From assembly GCA_949299115.1 (NCBI GenBank), contig CASFZH010000005.1, positions 1 through 64,000 of the forward strand: DNA of 64,000 nucleotides. Direction: 5' to 3'. Shown piece by piece: positions 27,819-37,991 of this stretch (position 1 is the stretch's first letter; each line of letters opens with the position of its first letter). Source of the stretch: an uncultured Helicobacter sp. Its GTDB lineage: Bacteria; Campylobacterota; Campylobacteria; Campylobacterales; Helicobacteraceae. The translations under genes were made by a program, and so were the position numbers. The notes below the pieces were generated by a model. That model was given only the letters and a program-made list of their open reading frames with translations, made no database searches and was not told the origin of the DNA.

Positions 27819-27906
27819 TGGCAGAGAGGAAGGGATTCGAACCCTCGAAGGCTTGCACCTTACACGCGTTCCAGGCGTGCTCCTTCAACCACTCGGACAC
27901 CTCTCT
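27819..27906 (-). tRNA. tRNA-Ser (anticodon GGA)
   Basis: A complete class II tRNA. The 7-bp acceptor stem pairs AGAGAGG with CCTCTCT, the anticodon loop CTGGAAC gives GGA, there is a long variable arm, and the T loop is GGTTCGAATCC. The discriminator G is followed by encoded CCA. Confidence 0.96.
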
Positions 27907-27915
27907 AAAAATGTT

Positions 27916-27924
27916 ATTATAACA
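27916..27924 (-). promoter_or_regulatory. Extended -10 promoter of tRNA-Ser
   Basis: On the minus strand TGTTATAAT ends 9 bases before the mature tRNA 5' end, the expected distance. Confidence 0.65.
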
Positions 27925-27970
27925 TGTTTTTATCACTTAGGTATATACACACCTAAACATATCTTAATTC

Positions 27971-29401
27971 TTATATTGCCATTCTAATAGCATCTGAAAA
28001 ACCTTCAGAATCATTAGCCAATACGTAATATTCTACACCAAGATTTCTACCTTCTTCCATAACGTCATACTCAAGTTGATTAGGTGTTACAACAATAAAA
28101 AGAGGAAGCTTTTTGGGAGATGTTTCTCTATACTCACGAATAAAATCAAATGCTAATAGTCCATTATTTTTATAATCAAGCACTACAATATCTTGTGGAT
28201 TTGCACCAAGTTTACCTAATGCCTCAAAAGGATTGTGTTCTACAGTAACCTTGAGCGATGAATCAACACGTTCAATAAGCTGTTGAGACTTAAAGGTTTT
28301 AGTGTCATTTTCTTGAATAACCATAATATTTTGCACACCGGAACTCTCCAAATTTTTTAATAATCCAAAAAGCTCTTTTGTCCTGGCAGAAACAATCTTA
28401 TTTTTATCTAATCCTTTTAGAAAATAACGTAAATATGTCTTTGAGTTATAACCACCATGAATATCTGAATCACGGAAAAATTTTTTTACATATTGATTTG
28501 TTTTTGCTCTTGCCCACATTGTTTTGTCAAGACTATATCCCTTTGTATTTAATAATTTTATGAATTTTTGCTTGATTTCGTCTGTCATTGGTGCAAAAAC
28601 AGCAGCAAATGCCTGAAAATGCTTTTCTTTAAAAATTTTCATTCTTTCGGTTTCTCTTGTAATAATATCCTTTTGTTTAGCTATATAGTCAATCAAATCT
28701 ACAAGGCGACGACGCATTGCCTTGACTTCTTTTTCTTGTTCAATATATTCATGACTTTTTTTATCAACAATAAGTCGTAATGTCCTCTCTTCTTCCTCTA
28801 ATCTCCTTGAGAGTGGCTCCGATTCGGCTTTAGCTCCATTCATACCAATTTTTACATCCTCAATGTATTGCTCTAAATGTGTAAATTCAGCTTGACGAGC
28901 TAAAAAAATTTTTTCAAAACAATAAGGCAATGGATACTGAATCTTTTTATTATATTCTTCAAAATCCCTATATAATCCGGACACCTCATTTTTAACAATC
29001 TTTAATTCTTGATTCTCAAGCATGGAATCTAAATCACATAAATCATTATATGCAGTAAATAAAAATCGTCTCATACGCATAAAGTCCAATTCAGGAGACT
29101 CGGCGACAAAGTCTTGATAGTCGCTTAATATTGATGTTTCTCTAGCAAAAAATTCATTTATACATTCATTTGCAGGTTTTGTTACAGGAATAGCATCTAG
29201 TTCTTCTAATGAAATTTTTAGTTTCATCTTCGTGATAACACGATTTTCTACAACAAATTCAACTTCTAAATTTGTGGCTAACTCCTCTTCTTCACCTTCC
29301 CACACATTATATGTAAATGGAAATACCCGTTGGGTTGTTAATTGTTCAACTTGCCCCTGTTTTTTTTCTGGGTCTAAATTAATGATTTTTCCTTCTAACA
29401 T
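27971..29401 (-). CDS. Receiver-like C-terminal protein with coiled coil, unknown role
   Basis: 476 residues. The first 60 residues look like a small beta domain (MLEGKIINLDPEKKQGQVEQ). A helical and coiled-coil middle follows (about 120-270, EEEERTLRLIVDKKSHEYIE). The last 120 residues have a CheY-like alpha/beta pattern: NIMVIQEN, DIVVLDYKNNG in place of the phosphoacceptor segment, then LPLFIVVTPN. Conserved hypothetical proteins of this form occur across Helicobacter. Cytoplasmic by composition; function unknown. Transcribed toward the tRNA. Confidence 0.8.
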   Translation of the reverse strand: MLEGKIINLDPEKKQGQVEQLTTQRVFPFTYNVWEGEEEELATNLEVEFVVENRVITKMKLKISLEELDAIPVTKPANECINEFFARETSILSDYQDFVAESPELDFMRMRRFLFTAYNDLCDLDSMLENQELKIVKNEVSGLYRDFEEYNKKIQYPLPYCFEKIFLARQAEFTHLEQYIEDVKIGMNGAKAESEPLSRRLEEEERTLRLIVDKKSHEYIEQEKEVKAMRRRLVDLIDYIAKQKDIITRETERMKIFKEKHFQAFAAVFAPMTDEIKQKFIKLLNTKGYSLDKTMWARAKTNQYVKKFFRDSDIHGGYNSKTYLRYFLKGLDKNKIVSARTKELFGLLKNLESSGVQNIMVIQENDTKTFKSQQLIERVDSSLKVTVEHNPFEALGKLGANPQDIVVLDYKNNGLLAFDFIREYRETSPKKLPLFIVVTPNQLEYDVMEEGRNLGVEYYVLANDSEGFSDAIRMAI

Positions 29402-29583
29402 ATATATGCTCCTTACAATTTTTTGCTAAACTCTGAAATCTCTATTATATCAAAAAACTTAATTGTTGTAAAACCCATAAAGTTCAATTTGATATAATGG
29501 AACTCACCATTATATTGTTTGTTGATTTAAAATATTGTGAAATATATTTATTACTAAACTTGATTATTGAGAAATCTTATCTA

Positions 29584-30734
29584 TTATTGCTTATTAGGAT
29601 AAAATTTCAGGAAATCTTTTAATTTTATATATGTATTTTTTACTTTGTGTAATACTATTTTATGTGGATACCGAGTTTTATAAAGCTTTCGATTTGTCTC
29701 ATCAAGTTTAAATTCCAAATTTTGTAGCTTTATCGATAATGCCTTAATATAGGAATACAAAGCGGTTGTATCATTTTTATTATTATGAAATATTGCTTGT
29801 AGCTCTTGATTAAACACTGGGGTTTGTCGTGCCATATCCCACCATTGTTCATGATATGGATAATCAAGTGGTGTGTAGGTGGCATCAAGATATGAGTATT
29901 TAGATATCCATGGTTTAGCATAGCCATTAAAATGGATTATTTTTGATGTGGTCAATATTTGTCTTAAAAAATGGCAATTTGAATCTCCATTTTTTAAAGA
30001 CATGGCACTTTGAAATATAAGTATACCAAAAGTTGGAGGCAATACAACGATATCCCCCATAATAATTGCGTTAAGAGCATCTTGGTCTGCATAATGCGAT
30101 TTATATTTATGGAGAAACTCTAAGCTATTATGTTGTATATTTCGAGTTCTCCACTCGTTCATATTGATAAGCATTAAACCAGAACAGAAATAATAGGGAA
30201 TTTTTGCAAAATAAAAATTCCGCTTATCATCTACTGATTGCAACACATGGTTTGCTGTTGTAATATCAACATGTCCGCTATTAGCTGCAATTACCTTATT
30301 ATCCAAAGGTATCATAAATAGTGTTCTAATATCCTCTAAAACAAACATATCTACATCAAGATAAAGACAAACCTTTACATCTTTAGGAATTATATCACCA
30401 AGTAACAACCGATAATAGGCAATATAATTCTTAGAATCTTCGAATCCCCACTTTGGCATTCCTTCAAATATTGTTTCATCAATGATGTGAACTTGAATTA
30501 CACATGGATATATGATATTGAGATGATATTCTAATGTTTTAAGCTTTATGGACATATCTTCTGATATAGCATCAGTTAGAACATGAAAGCAATATGCCCC
30601 CCCCCCCCCGTTGTATTGTTTTTAGAAATGTCATAGAGATTTTTAGTCGTATCTGTATTTTTAATAATGCTTGTTATAAGCACTGCAAGATATTTTATAT
30701 AATTCTCATCTATATTAAAAACAATATGAAACAT
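29584..30734 (-). CDS. GT8 family glycosyltransferase, phase-variable and out of frame here
   Basis: The start is ATG 30734 (MFHIVFNIDENYIKYLAVLI) with CTAAGG upstream. At the C13 tract (30597-30609) the frame slips and would stop at 30576. The rest of the enzyme continues in another frame: YCFHVLTDAISEDMSIKL, then CLYLDVDMFVLEDI (the DxD metal site), GLMLINMNEWR and HFNGYAKPW. These are standard GT8 (LgtC/RfaJ-like) galactosyl- or glucosyltransferase motifs. Tract lengths 11 or 14 would give a full protein of about 383 residues. It is therefore a surface-sugar transferase in the OFF state. Confidence 0.88.
30597..30609. repeat. C13 homopolymer, contingency tract of the GT8 gene
   Basis: Thirteen C (G on the coding strand) about 42 codons after the start. 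The present length is out of frame; 11 or 14 would be in frame. Confidence 0.9.
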
Positions 30735-31243
30735 GGAAAACCTTAGTATCAAAAGTAAGTTATTATAACATAAAATGAATTGACAATTGAATCAAGCTAA
30801 TTGGCAGTTTTCTTGTTAAGGTCATGTTTAGCATAACAACACAATAGAATATTATAGCAACTCGACATAATATAATCTAAATCATTATTATTACTTTATG
30901 TTACATATTTAATATTTATATGAATAAAAAAGTAACATTATATAATTTACAATCTATTATTCCAACATGCCTAAAATGCGATTATATAGCATTATTTTGT
31001 AACTTTATTTTACACATTTTAACTATATTACTATTATTGTTTAATTAATGAGAATATGGTTATGATTCCAAATTTTTTATAATAAATTTTTTCAAAAAGT
31101 AACATTTTAAAATATGCCAATAAAATAAAAGAGTATATTTTTATCAAATTAAGCAAATTTTAAAGTGTAACATGCAATTCTATCACTATTAGGAGCATAT
31201 ACTCTTAATAAAATCATGCAATAGCATTATGTAAGGAGATAAT
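30735..31243. other. glaH upstream region with four GTAACAT words
   Basis: About 510 bases without a gene, very AT-rich. GTAACAT occurs at 30932, 31099 and 31167 and inverted at 30898. This density for a 7-base word suggests an operator region for the downstream glutarate genes, but no known box is recognised. AAGGAG precedes the glaH start. Confidence 0.5.
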
Positions 31244-32209
31244 ATGGCAAAGGCTATTTTTGCAAATAAGCAGTTTAAGGCTACCCCTTCTAAATATTCT
31301 TCAAAACTTATAGAAGTTGTATTTACAAAAGAGGTTATCGCGACGTTTCTCAAAAAAGTAGAACAATATCCAGTTCAAGCATTAGAATATAAATCATTCT
31401 TGCGATTTAGAGTTGCAGAAATTCTTAATAAACTTTGCAACAATGAGCTTCAAAATTTCTTGCAAAAAGTGCTTACAAATCGAGAACAAGGTGCAATTTT
31501 GGTAAATCCAGAGGGCATTACTACATCACAGCAAGGCGATGATATGGTTAAAATTGCTACCGCTTTTGTGCATTTGGTAGGACGTTCAAATTTTGATGAT
31601 ATGACAGGAAAATTTTATGCACGATGGGCAGTTGTAAATACAGATAATTCAGATAGCTATCTACGTCAACCACAAAAACCACTTGAATTACATAATGATG
31701 GTACTTATGTGAATCAAGTAACAGATTATGTTTTAATGTATAAAATTGATGAGCAAAATATGAAAGGTGGAGATTCTCAATTATTGCATCTTGACGATTG
31801 GGAAGACTTAGATAAATACTTTAATCATCATCTTGCAAAACGTGTTATGAAGTGGTCTGCTCCACCTAGTAAAAATGTCAAAGAAGATGCTTATCACCCT
31901 GTTTTTGAAACAGACTGCGATGGACGTCCAGTTATGCTTTATATAGACCAATTTGCACAACCAAAAGATTATGAAGAAGGTACGTGGTTAGCAGATTTGG
32001 GAGACTCGTTAGAAAATAGTAAAAATAAACTTTCTTTTCCTGTGCCAGTGGGGCAATTCCTCTTAATCAACAACCTCTTTTGGCTACATGGTAGAGATAA
32101 ATTTGAACGACATGAAAAATTACGAAGAGAACTCATGAGACAAAGAGGCTATTTCGCATTCAGTTCAAATCCTTTTAAAGCCTATCATCATTTAGCAAAA
32201 AATCAATAA
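31244..32209 (+). CDS. glaH: Glutarate 2-hydroxylase (CsiD/GlaH)
   Basis: 321 residues of the Fe(II)/2-oxoglutarate-dependent oxygenase CsiD. It matches E. coli GlaH along its length, e.g. [17 protein letters not shown]-like [32 protein letters not shown], then ELHNDGTY with ligands H150 and D152, and WLHGRDKF with H282. The C-terminal [13 protein letters not shown] arginines bind 2-oxoglutarate. It converts glutarate, O2 and 2-oxoglutarate to L-2-hydroxyglutarate, succinate and CO2. The gene has its own long upstream region and precedes lhgO, its metabolic partner. Confidence 0.96.
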   Translation: MAKAIFANKQFKATPSKYSSKLIEVVFTKEVIATFLKKVEQYPVQALEYKSFLRFRVAEILNKLCNNELQNFLQKVLTNREQGAILVNPEGITTSQQGDDMVKIATAFVHLVGRSNFDDMTGKFYARWAVVNTDNSDSYLRQPQKPLELHNDGTYVNQVTDYVLMYKIDEQNMKGGDSQLLHLDDWEDLDKYFNHHLAKRVMKWSAPPSKNVKEDAYHPVFETDCDGRPVMLYIDQFAQPKDYEEGTWLADLGDSLENSKNKLSFPVPVGQFLLINNLFWLHGRDKFERHEKLRRELMRQRGYFAFSSNPFKAYHHLAKNQ

Positions 32210-32417
32210 CTTCTAAAGATTTTGCAAGATTTTCTATGTGTTAAATAGAATCCTGCAATTTCACATATCACATGGCATAATACATTGCAATATTAATGTA
32301 TAAAAGATTTATAATTTTTATTTTTTTACTAAGATTCTCTGTAAAGAATAGAATTGTAATATAATGTCATTATTGAATTTTATGTCAATCAAATGCATTT
32401 TTTAGTAAGGAGTCCTC

Positions 32418-33632
32418 GTGATTTATGATTTTGTTATAATCGGTGGCGGTATTATTGGCATGTCCGTTGCAATGCAACTTATTAATAAGATGCCTGATTC
32501 AAAAATCGCAGTCCTTGAAAAGGAACATGTAGCCGGTAGACATCAAACTGGGCATAACAGTGGCGTAATACATGCTGGGGTATATTATGCCCCCGGAAGT
32601 CTTAAGGCAAAATTTTGCTTTGAAGGTAATAAAGCAACTAAAACATTTTGTGATGAAAATGGGATTCCCTATGATATTTGCGGTAAAATGCTTGTAGCAA
32701 CATCGCCTCTTGAAATGGAACGTATGAAAGCTTTATGGGAGCGGACAGAAGCAAATGGCCTAGAACGCACATGGCTTGAAGCTCATGAACTCAAAGAAAG
32801 AGAGCCAAATATTACTGGACTTGGCGGAATATTCTTTCCATCTAGTGGTATTGTTAGCTATGTACAGATTACCCAAACAATGGCAAAAAGATTTGAGGAA
32901 AAAGGTGGCACGGTATTTTATGATACAGAGGTGCTTGGATTAACAGAACATTCACAAGGCATGGTTATCAAAACTTCTAAAGAAAAATTCGAAAGCCGTT
33001 ATTTGATTGCATGTTCAGGACTTATGTCTGACAGAATCGTTAGAATGTTGGATATAGAACCCAATTTTATTATTTGCCCATTTCGTGGAGAATATTACCA
33101 ATTAGCAAATAAACACAGGGATATCGTGAAACATTTGATTTATCCTATTCCAGATCCAAGTGTGCCATTTTTAGGCGTTCATCTTACTCGCATGATTGAT
33201 GGAAGCGTTACTGTTGGTCCAAATGCGGTATTGGCATTTAAAAGGGAAGGGTATAGAAAGAAAGATTTTTCATTACATGATGTTATAGAAATGCTAGGGC
33301 ATAGTGGTATACGTAAAGTGATATATAAGAATCTCAAGAATGGCATTGAAGAAATGAAAAATTCGCTCTATAAAGACGGTTATCTTAAACTTGTGCAAAA
33401 ATACTGTCCAAGTTTGACAAAGCAAGATTTACATCCATACCCCGCCGGAGTTAGGGCACAAGCAGTAAGCTATGACGGCGAATTGATAGAAGATTTCTTA
33501 TTTGTTAATACTCCACGTTCCGTGCATGTATGTAATGCTCCAAGTCCTGCAGCTACTTCAGCTATTCCGATTGGAGCCCATATCTTAGAAAAGGTGCAAG
33601 AAATGGTAGATGGAAAGCACCACAATACTTAA
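32418..33632 (+). CDS. lhgO: L-2-hydroxyglutarate oxidase/dehydrogenase
   Basis: 404 residues, FAD-dependent, DAO family. The N-terminal dinucleotide-binding motif is FVIIGGGIIGMSVA, followed by QTGHNSGVIHAGVYYAPGS, a hallmark of LhgO. It oxidises L-2-hydroxyglutarate to 2-oxoglutarate with electrons to the quinone pool at the inner membrane. The start is GTG 32418 with AAGGAG upstream. It follows glaH after 208 bases, an unusually wide gap for the pair, so it may have its own promoter. gabD/gabT are not linked, unlike in E. coli. Confidence 0.96.
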   Translation: MIYDFVIIGGGIIGMSVAMQLINKMPDSKIAVLEKEHVAGRHQTGHNSGVIHAGVYYAPGSLKAKFCFEGNKATKTFCDENGIPYDICGKMLVATSPLEMERMKALWERTEANGLERTWLEAHELKEREPNITGLGGIFFPSSGIVSYVQITQTMAKRFEEKGGTVFYDTEVLGLTEHSQGMVIKTSKEKFESRYLIACSGLMSDRIVRMLDIEPNFIICPFRGEYYQLANKHRDIVKHLIYPIPDPSVPFLGVHLTRMIDGSVTVGPNAVLAFKREGYRKKDFSLHDVIEMLGHSGIRKVIYKNLKNGIEEMKNSLYKDGYLKLVQKYCPSLTKQDLHPYPAGVRAQAVSYDGELIEDFLFVNTPRSVHVCNAPSPAATSAIPIGAHILEKVQEMVDGKHHNT

Positions 33633-33651
33633 GTTGTGATGATAGATATTC

Positions 33652-34062
33652 TTATGACTGCTGCAATAAATCTTGTAAACTATATTTTTGAAACTCTTGA
33701 ATAAAAGAATCTTTAGCCCTATGAATGATTGCCTTTAGATTACATGCGGTTTGATACGGACAGTTTACATGCTGCATATTATGTTTGAGGCATTCTACAA
33801 AATCAGTATTTACTTCAGTATATAATAATACTTCAGACAATGGAATATTCTGTGGCTCTTTAGCAAGTCTAATACCTCCGTCTCTTCCTTTGAAAGATTC
33901 TATAAATTTTCCTTTTGAAAGCTTATGAATAATTTTTTTTAAGTGATTTTGCGAAATTTTTAACTCACTTGCCATGTGTTCAATAGTATTTAAGCCATGA
34001 TTATTTTCTGCAAGATAAATAAGTGCTCTAAATGAATAATCGCTAAATTTTGATAACTGCAT
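33652..34062 (-). CDS. Rrf2 family regulator, NsrR-like
   Basis: 136 residues. Winged helix-turn-helix MQLSKFSDYSFRALIYLA at the N-terminus and a recognition helix at ISQNHLKKIIHKLSKGK. Three cysteines, C91, C101 and C107, are spaced like the Fe-S ligands of NsrR/IscR-type sensors (C-x9-C-x5-C here, wider than in E. coli NsrR). Such proteins sense nitric oxide or Fe-S status. It converges on lhgO with only 19 bases between stops. ATG 34062 has GGAGATAG upstream; the longer in-frame start does not. Confidence 0.88.
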   Translation of the reverse strand: MQLSKFSDYSFRALIYLAENNHGLNTIEHMASELKISQNHLKKIIHKLSKGKFIESFKGRDGGIRLAKEPQNIPLSEVLLYTEVNTDFVECLKHNMQHVNCPYQTACNLKAIIHRAKDSFIQEFQKYSLQDLLQQS

Positions 34063-34423
34063 AGCTATCTCCAATAAAAGAATTGAGTACAATATTAAGA
34101 CAATACCTTAAATAAATCAATAATTTGCATAGAAAGAATTAGCAACTTTTTTGATACAAAGACCATCAAATTGCAACCAAATCCCTCTCCTTCCATCATT
34201 AAAATAGCCTGCTTCGTGTTACATGCCTATGAAATAAATTTATGTATCCCATGATTCTCTAGTGATATTAGAAGTCAAAAAAATACATACATAACTAAAG
34301 ATAACATTAAAGAAATCAATGACCATATGTTATTAGTAATGCTAGGTATCACAGTTATATTGAATAAGATTACATAAACACAATGTATTGTCATTATAGC
34401 AATAGTATTGTGATAGGTATATT
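34063..34423. other. Intergenic region before the Rrf2 gene
   Basis: About 360 bases with no open frame of interest. At 34216-34226 it holds GTGTTACATGC, one base different from the GTGTAACATGC before glaH, a candidate shared operator. Confidence 0.4.
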
Positions 34424-36367
34424 TTATGAATTCTTATTACAATGTGCTGTTATACATTCTTGAGCTTCTTGCAATATAACAGAATCCTCTGCAATATTAA
34501 AGAAATTAAAATTATTTCCACTTTGTATTGTACCATCAAGCAAATCGCCACTATTGCGATATTCTAAATCAAGTTCTGCTATATCAAATCCACTTAATGT
34601 TTGCGCAAAACGATTCAATCTTTCGTTTTGTATATGATGCGTATAAAGATAACAATACCCTTTTAATCCATTACGACTTACTCTGCCTCGTAGCTGATGC
34701 AAGCTTGCTAAACCAAGTCTTTCTGCCCCCACAATAACAATTGTAGTAAGATTAGGCAAAGATATTCCAACTTCTATCATTGTTGTAGCAAGGAGAATTG
34801 AACCCTTTGTGTTAGCAAATTGTGCTAAAATCTCATCTTTATCTTTATCTTTACCGTGTGTGCTAAAAACATTAGAAAAATTCTTCTGCCAATATTGCTC
34901 TCCCTGCTTTAGGGACATGTAGGGAATCTTATGAGATGACGTTGTGTTCTGATTGTGTCGTATTGTATAGGCATAGTCCATAGTAGATTGATATTCTGCA
35001 GTATTCATATTAAATAAATTCACTGTGTTTTCATGTTCCAGTTTTTGTGTATCGTCAATAAGTGGATAGATAATGGCAATTTGATAATTTTTTGCTATTT
35101 CACCTTTTATATGAGCAATCAAATCTGGAAAGTGTGATTTATTAATGATATAAGTTTGAATATCCTTTTTGAAAGGTAAATCTTTGATAAAAGTAAAGTT
35201 AATAAGATTACTTTGAATCATAGCCATAGTGCGAGGAATAGGAGTTGCAGAAAATTGTAAATGATGAGGTTTTTTAGTTCTATCATTATCTGTCGATGTA
35301 AGCATTTTTTCAAGCTGCAATCTTGTATTTGTCCCAAAACGATGTTGCTCATCAGTCATAACAAGTGCAAAATCATCAAAATTCGCTTGAGCCTGTCTAA
35401 ACAATAAAGCTTGTGTGCCTATAACAAAATCTCCCTGTAATAAAATATGAGAATCTTTTTTAGAATTTGTGGAAGTAATACAAGAAATAGTAATAAATGA
35501 TGGAAGATATTTTTTCGCTTCTTCATAAAGCTGCTTGGCAAGGATTGTTGTTGGTGCCATAAGCATTGACTTATAAGGATATGCTAACACAACACTTGCA
35601 AGAATTACTATTGTCTTTCCACAGCCAACATCACCCATGATAATACGTCTGCAAGCCGTAGAAGAATACAAGTCTTTTTGTATTTCTTGGATTGCATTAT
35701 ACTGGGCTTTAGTTAAAGTAAAAGGTAGCGACCGTATAAAATCATCAGTTTGACCTTTGCACTGAAATTTTGATGTAAAATACTTTTTTTTCTTTTGCAG
35801 GCGTTGAATATATACGAATATTTCACAAAATTTAATTGCATCTATATGCTTTTTTGGAAAACCCTTAGATTTATGATAATCTTGAAAAAATTCAAACGTT
35901 GGATAAAAAATTTCATGCAAGGCTTTCGCATATTGTTCAGGAATCTTAGAATCTTTAAGAATCTGATATGTAATTTTAGACTGAATGGCACTTAGTTTTG
36001 CACCTTTTTTTTTAAATTTTACGACAATAGTATTAATATTTGTTGTAACTTTTGGATTAATAAACGTAGGTATATAGCAATTCATAGTTTTTTCAAAATA
36101 CAATTCTATTGTACCAACAATAAAAATTGTTCTATCATTGCGAAAAATTTGTGAATGATACGGACGAGCATTAAAAATAATAATACGTATGGTAGTATTA
36201 AAAGATAAAGCAAAGGCTTCTATAAATAAGGTATTATTATAATATCTTTTGTTGAGGATCTTAACTTCTAAACTTCCACTTTTTCCATCAGACAGTAAAT
36301 CTATTGGATAGGTAGATTCATAAGATTTTGGAATATTATCAAGGCAATATGCAAGAATGGAATGCAA
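34424..36367 (-). CDS. recG: ATP-dependent DNA helicase RecG
   Basis: 647 residues. Wedge/OB region in the first 200, then superfamily 2 helicase motifs: LTKAQYNAIQEI, GDVGCGKT (Walker A), DEQHRFG (DEAH-like), SATPIPRTMAM, TTMIEVGISLPN and QLRGRVSRN. RecG remodels stalled replication forks and Holliday junctions. The start appears to be TTG 36367 with AAAGG upstream; no better ATG exists before conserved sequence. It follows the SPOR gene after 19 bases in a minus-strand operon. Confidence 0.94.
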   Translation of the reverse strand: MHSILAYCLDNIPKSYESTYPIDLLSDGKSGSLEVKILNKRYYNNTLFIEAFALSFNTTIRIIIFNARPYHSQIFRNDRTIFIVGTIELYFEKTMNCYIPTFINPKVTTNINTIVVKFKKKGAKLSAIQSKITYQILKDSKIPEQYAKALHEIFYPTFEFFQDYHKSKGFPKKHIDAIKFCEIFVYIQRLQKKKKYFTSKFQCKGQTDDFIRSLPFTLTKAQYNAIQEIQKDLYSSTACRRIIMGDVGCGKTIVILASVVLAYPYKSMLMAPTTILAKQLYEEAKKYLPSFITISCITSTNSKKDSHILLQGDFVIGTQALLFRQAQANFDDFALVMTDEQHRFGTNTRLQLEKMLTSTDNDRTKKPHHLQFSATPIPRTMAMIQSNLINFTFIKDLPFKKDIQTYIINKSHFPDLIAHIKGEIAKNYQIAIIYPLIDDTQKLEHENTVNLFNMNTAEYQSTMDYAYTIRHNQNTTSSHKIPYMSLKQGEQYWQKNFSNVFSTHGKDKDKDEILAQFANTKGSILLATTMIEVGISLPNLTTIVIVGAERLGLASLHQLRGRVSRNGLKGYCYLYTHHIQNERLNRFAQTLSGFDIAELDLEYRNSGDLLDGTIQSGNNFNFFNIAEDSVILQEAQECITAHCNKNS

Positions 36368-36386
36368 ATTAGAGCCTTTAAAATGT

Positions 36387-37415
36387 CTATTTTTTTTCTA
36401 CTCTATATGCCCCAGAATCAATCTCTGTTTTAATATTTTGCAAATGACGTGTTGCTTCGGCTGAAGTTTGAAATGGTCCAATTAAATATTTTGTTGTACC
36501 TTTTTCAGTTTCCTTACGATATGGATATTTAGAAACTTTATTGAGAAATACTGGGTCAACTTTATCTTGTGAAAAAGAGCCAACTTGGATATAAAATCCC
36601 TTAGTTGGACTTGCTCCTTGCTCTTTGTAGGGTGGATTGGTAGGTTTTTGAATAATTCTCGCATCATTTTGTGTATTTGTTTGGGTTTTAGTATTCTGCG
36701 ATGGTGTCGCAGGTTTGCTTGTGTATGCTGTATCCTTTTTTACCTCTTGTTTTTGTGTATCCTTTTGTGTTGATTCCTTGGGTTTTTCTGCTTGTGTTTT
36801 TGGCTTTGTAGCATTTTGTTTTGTTGGATCTGGTGCTACTGCAATAGCCACTTCTTTGGGTTGTAATGGTGTAATTACTTTTTCTGAAATTTTAGCTGGT
36901 TCAGCAGTCTGTGCTAAATTTTTTAAATTTGCTTGAAATTTTTCATCTTTTTCATAATTTAACTCATCTTGTTTTTGATTTGAATTTGTAGTCATATTAT
37001 TGGCTGATGTAAGATTAGGGATTATATTGTTTGTTGTTTGTGTATTAACTGCCACAGGAGGAGTTTCAGAGATGGGGTTATTTGACATTTGATTCTGTGT
37101 ATCTGTATTTAATCCTAAAATATCATTAGGATTCACAATAGTCACATTAGTATTGTGCTGCGTTGTATTATCTGGAATATTATGAGCATACGGTATAACA
37201 TTTTGATTATTTGATGTAGGATTTTGAATCTTTGTATCAGGATTATTTATACTATTTACAACTTGTATATGATTATCTCGTGTCATAACCCATGCAATAA
37301 TAAGAAAAACAGCTATTAAAATAACTGCCACAATCGTAAGTAGCAGTATTGTTTTTGTTTTATTTTTACTACCACTATCATTTTGAAAAATATCGTTAAC
37401 ACTTGAATTCTTCAT
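36387..37415 (-). CDS. SPOR-domain inner-membrane protein
   Basis: 342 residues. A cytoplasmic head of about 22 residues and one membrane helix (about 23-44) lead to a long low-complexity periplasmic linker rich in N, T, Q, P and K. The C-terminal SPOR domain (about 270-342) starts GFYIQVGSFSQ and ends YLIGPFQTSAEATRHL. SPOR domains bind denuded glycan strands at the division septum (DedD/FtsN type). It lies between DUF1882 and recG, matching H. pylori order with DUF1882. Confidence 0.9.
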   Translation of the reverse strand: MKNSSVNDIFQNDSGSKNKTKTILLLTIVAVILIAVFLIIAWVMTRDNHIQVVNSINNPDTKIQNPTSNNQNVIPYAHNIPDNTTQHNTNVTIVNPNDILGLNTDTQNQMSNNPISETPPVAVNTQTTNNIIPNLTSANNMTTNSNQKQDELNYEKDEKFQANLKNLAQTAEPAKISEKVITPLQPKEVAIAVAPDPTKQNATKPKTQAEKPKESTQKDTQKQEVKKDTAYTSKPATPSQNTKTQTNTQNDARIIQKPTNPPYKEQGASPTKGFYIQVGSFSQDKVDPVFLNKVSKYPYRKETEKGTTKYLIGPFQTSAEATRHLQNIKTEIDSGAYRVEKK

Positions 37416-37451
37416 ATATTTCTCCTAAATATTTTACATAAGAATTACTTG

Positions 37452-37991
37452 TTACATGTGTCTTGCCCATGCACTACGTTCTTTAGCATACACATCATAG
37501 GGCAATACTAAAATATTAAATTGTGGTGGAACATCATTACTTGGAAACATACGCCATTCAATCGGACACTTAGTCGATAATTTCATGGATAAATTTTTTG
37601 CCAATCTTTTTCCTTCTTCTAAGTCTGTATGCCCTTTATGAATATAAAGATGTAAATGACCGGGTGTTTTTGTTGTATAAGCAGTAAAATTAATAAAACC
37701 CTCTTCACGTAGCAATAATTGTGCTTTATGGTAGAATCTTTGAGGATCGCGTCCATTATAGTCAAAAACAATATTTTCCACCTTATTGCCACGTAAGATA
37801 AGAGAATGGGCAATAACTACTTCTTTATTAAAATGGCTTTGTATCATTTGAGACGTTAGCAACGTATTAATACGTTCAAATTTATCATAAAAAATTCTAC
37901 CATTATAAGTAGTTTTTTGCCCAATCCCCTTGGCTTTCATATAATAGTGGCTTGTATCAATTTTAATTAGTTTTAATTCCATCTCAGTCAT
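37452..37991 (-). CDS. DUF1882 protein (HP0184-like), unknown function
   Basis: 179 residues, soluble, alpha/beta. It begins [19 protein letters not shown] and carries the conserved [14 protein letters not shown] and [13 protein letters not shown] segments. Found as a conserved gene next to glyA in Helicobacter. [10 protein letters not shown] resembles a primase-polymerase or phosphoesterase-like histidine pattern, but I cannot support an activity. AGGA lies 7 bases before the ATG. Confidence 0.85.
   Translation of the reverse strand: MTEMELKLIKIDTSHYYMKAKGIGQKTTYNGRIFYDKFERINTLLTSQMIQSHFNKEVVIAHSLILRGNKVENIVFDYNGRDPQRFYHKAQLLLREEGFINFTAYTTKTPGHLHLYIHKGHTDLEEGKRLAKNLSMKLSTKCPIEWRMFPSNDVPPQFNILVLPYDVYAKERSAWARHM

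Noticed and set aside
27819-27906. Search for a duplicated tRNA-Ser 3' end as the far attachment site of the island
   Set aside because: I did not find a second copy of the T-arm and acceptor sequence between 20.8 and 26 kb; the far end may be lost or outside the window.
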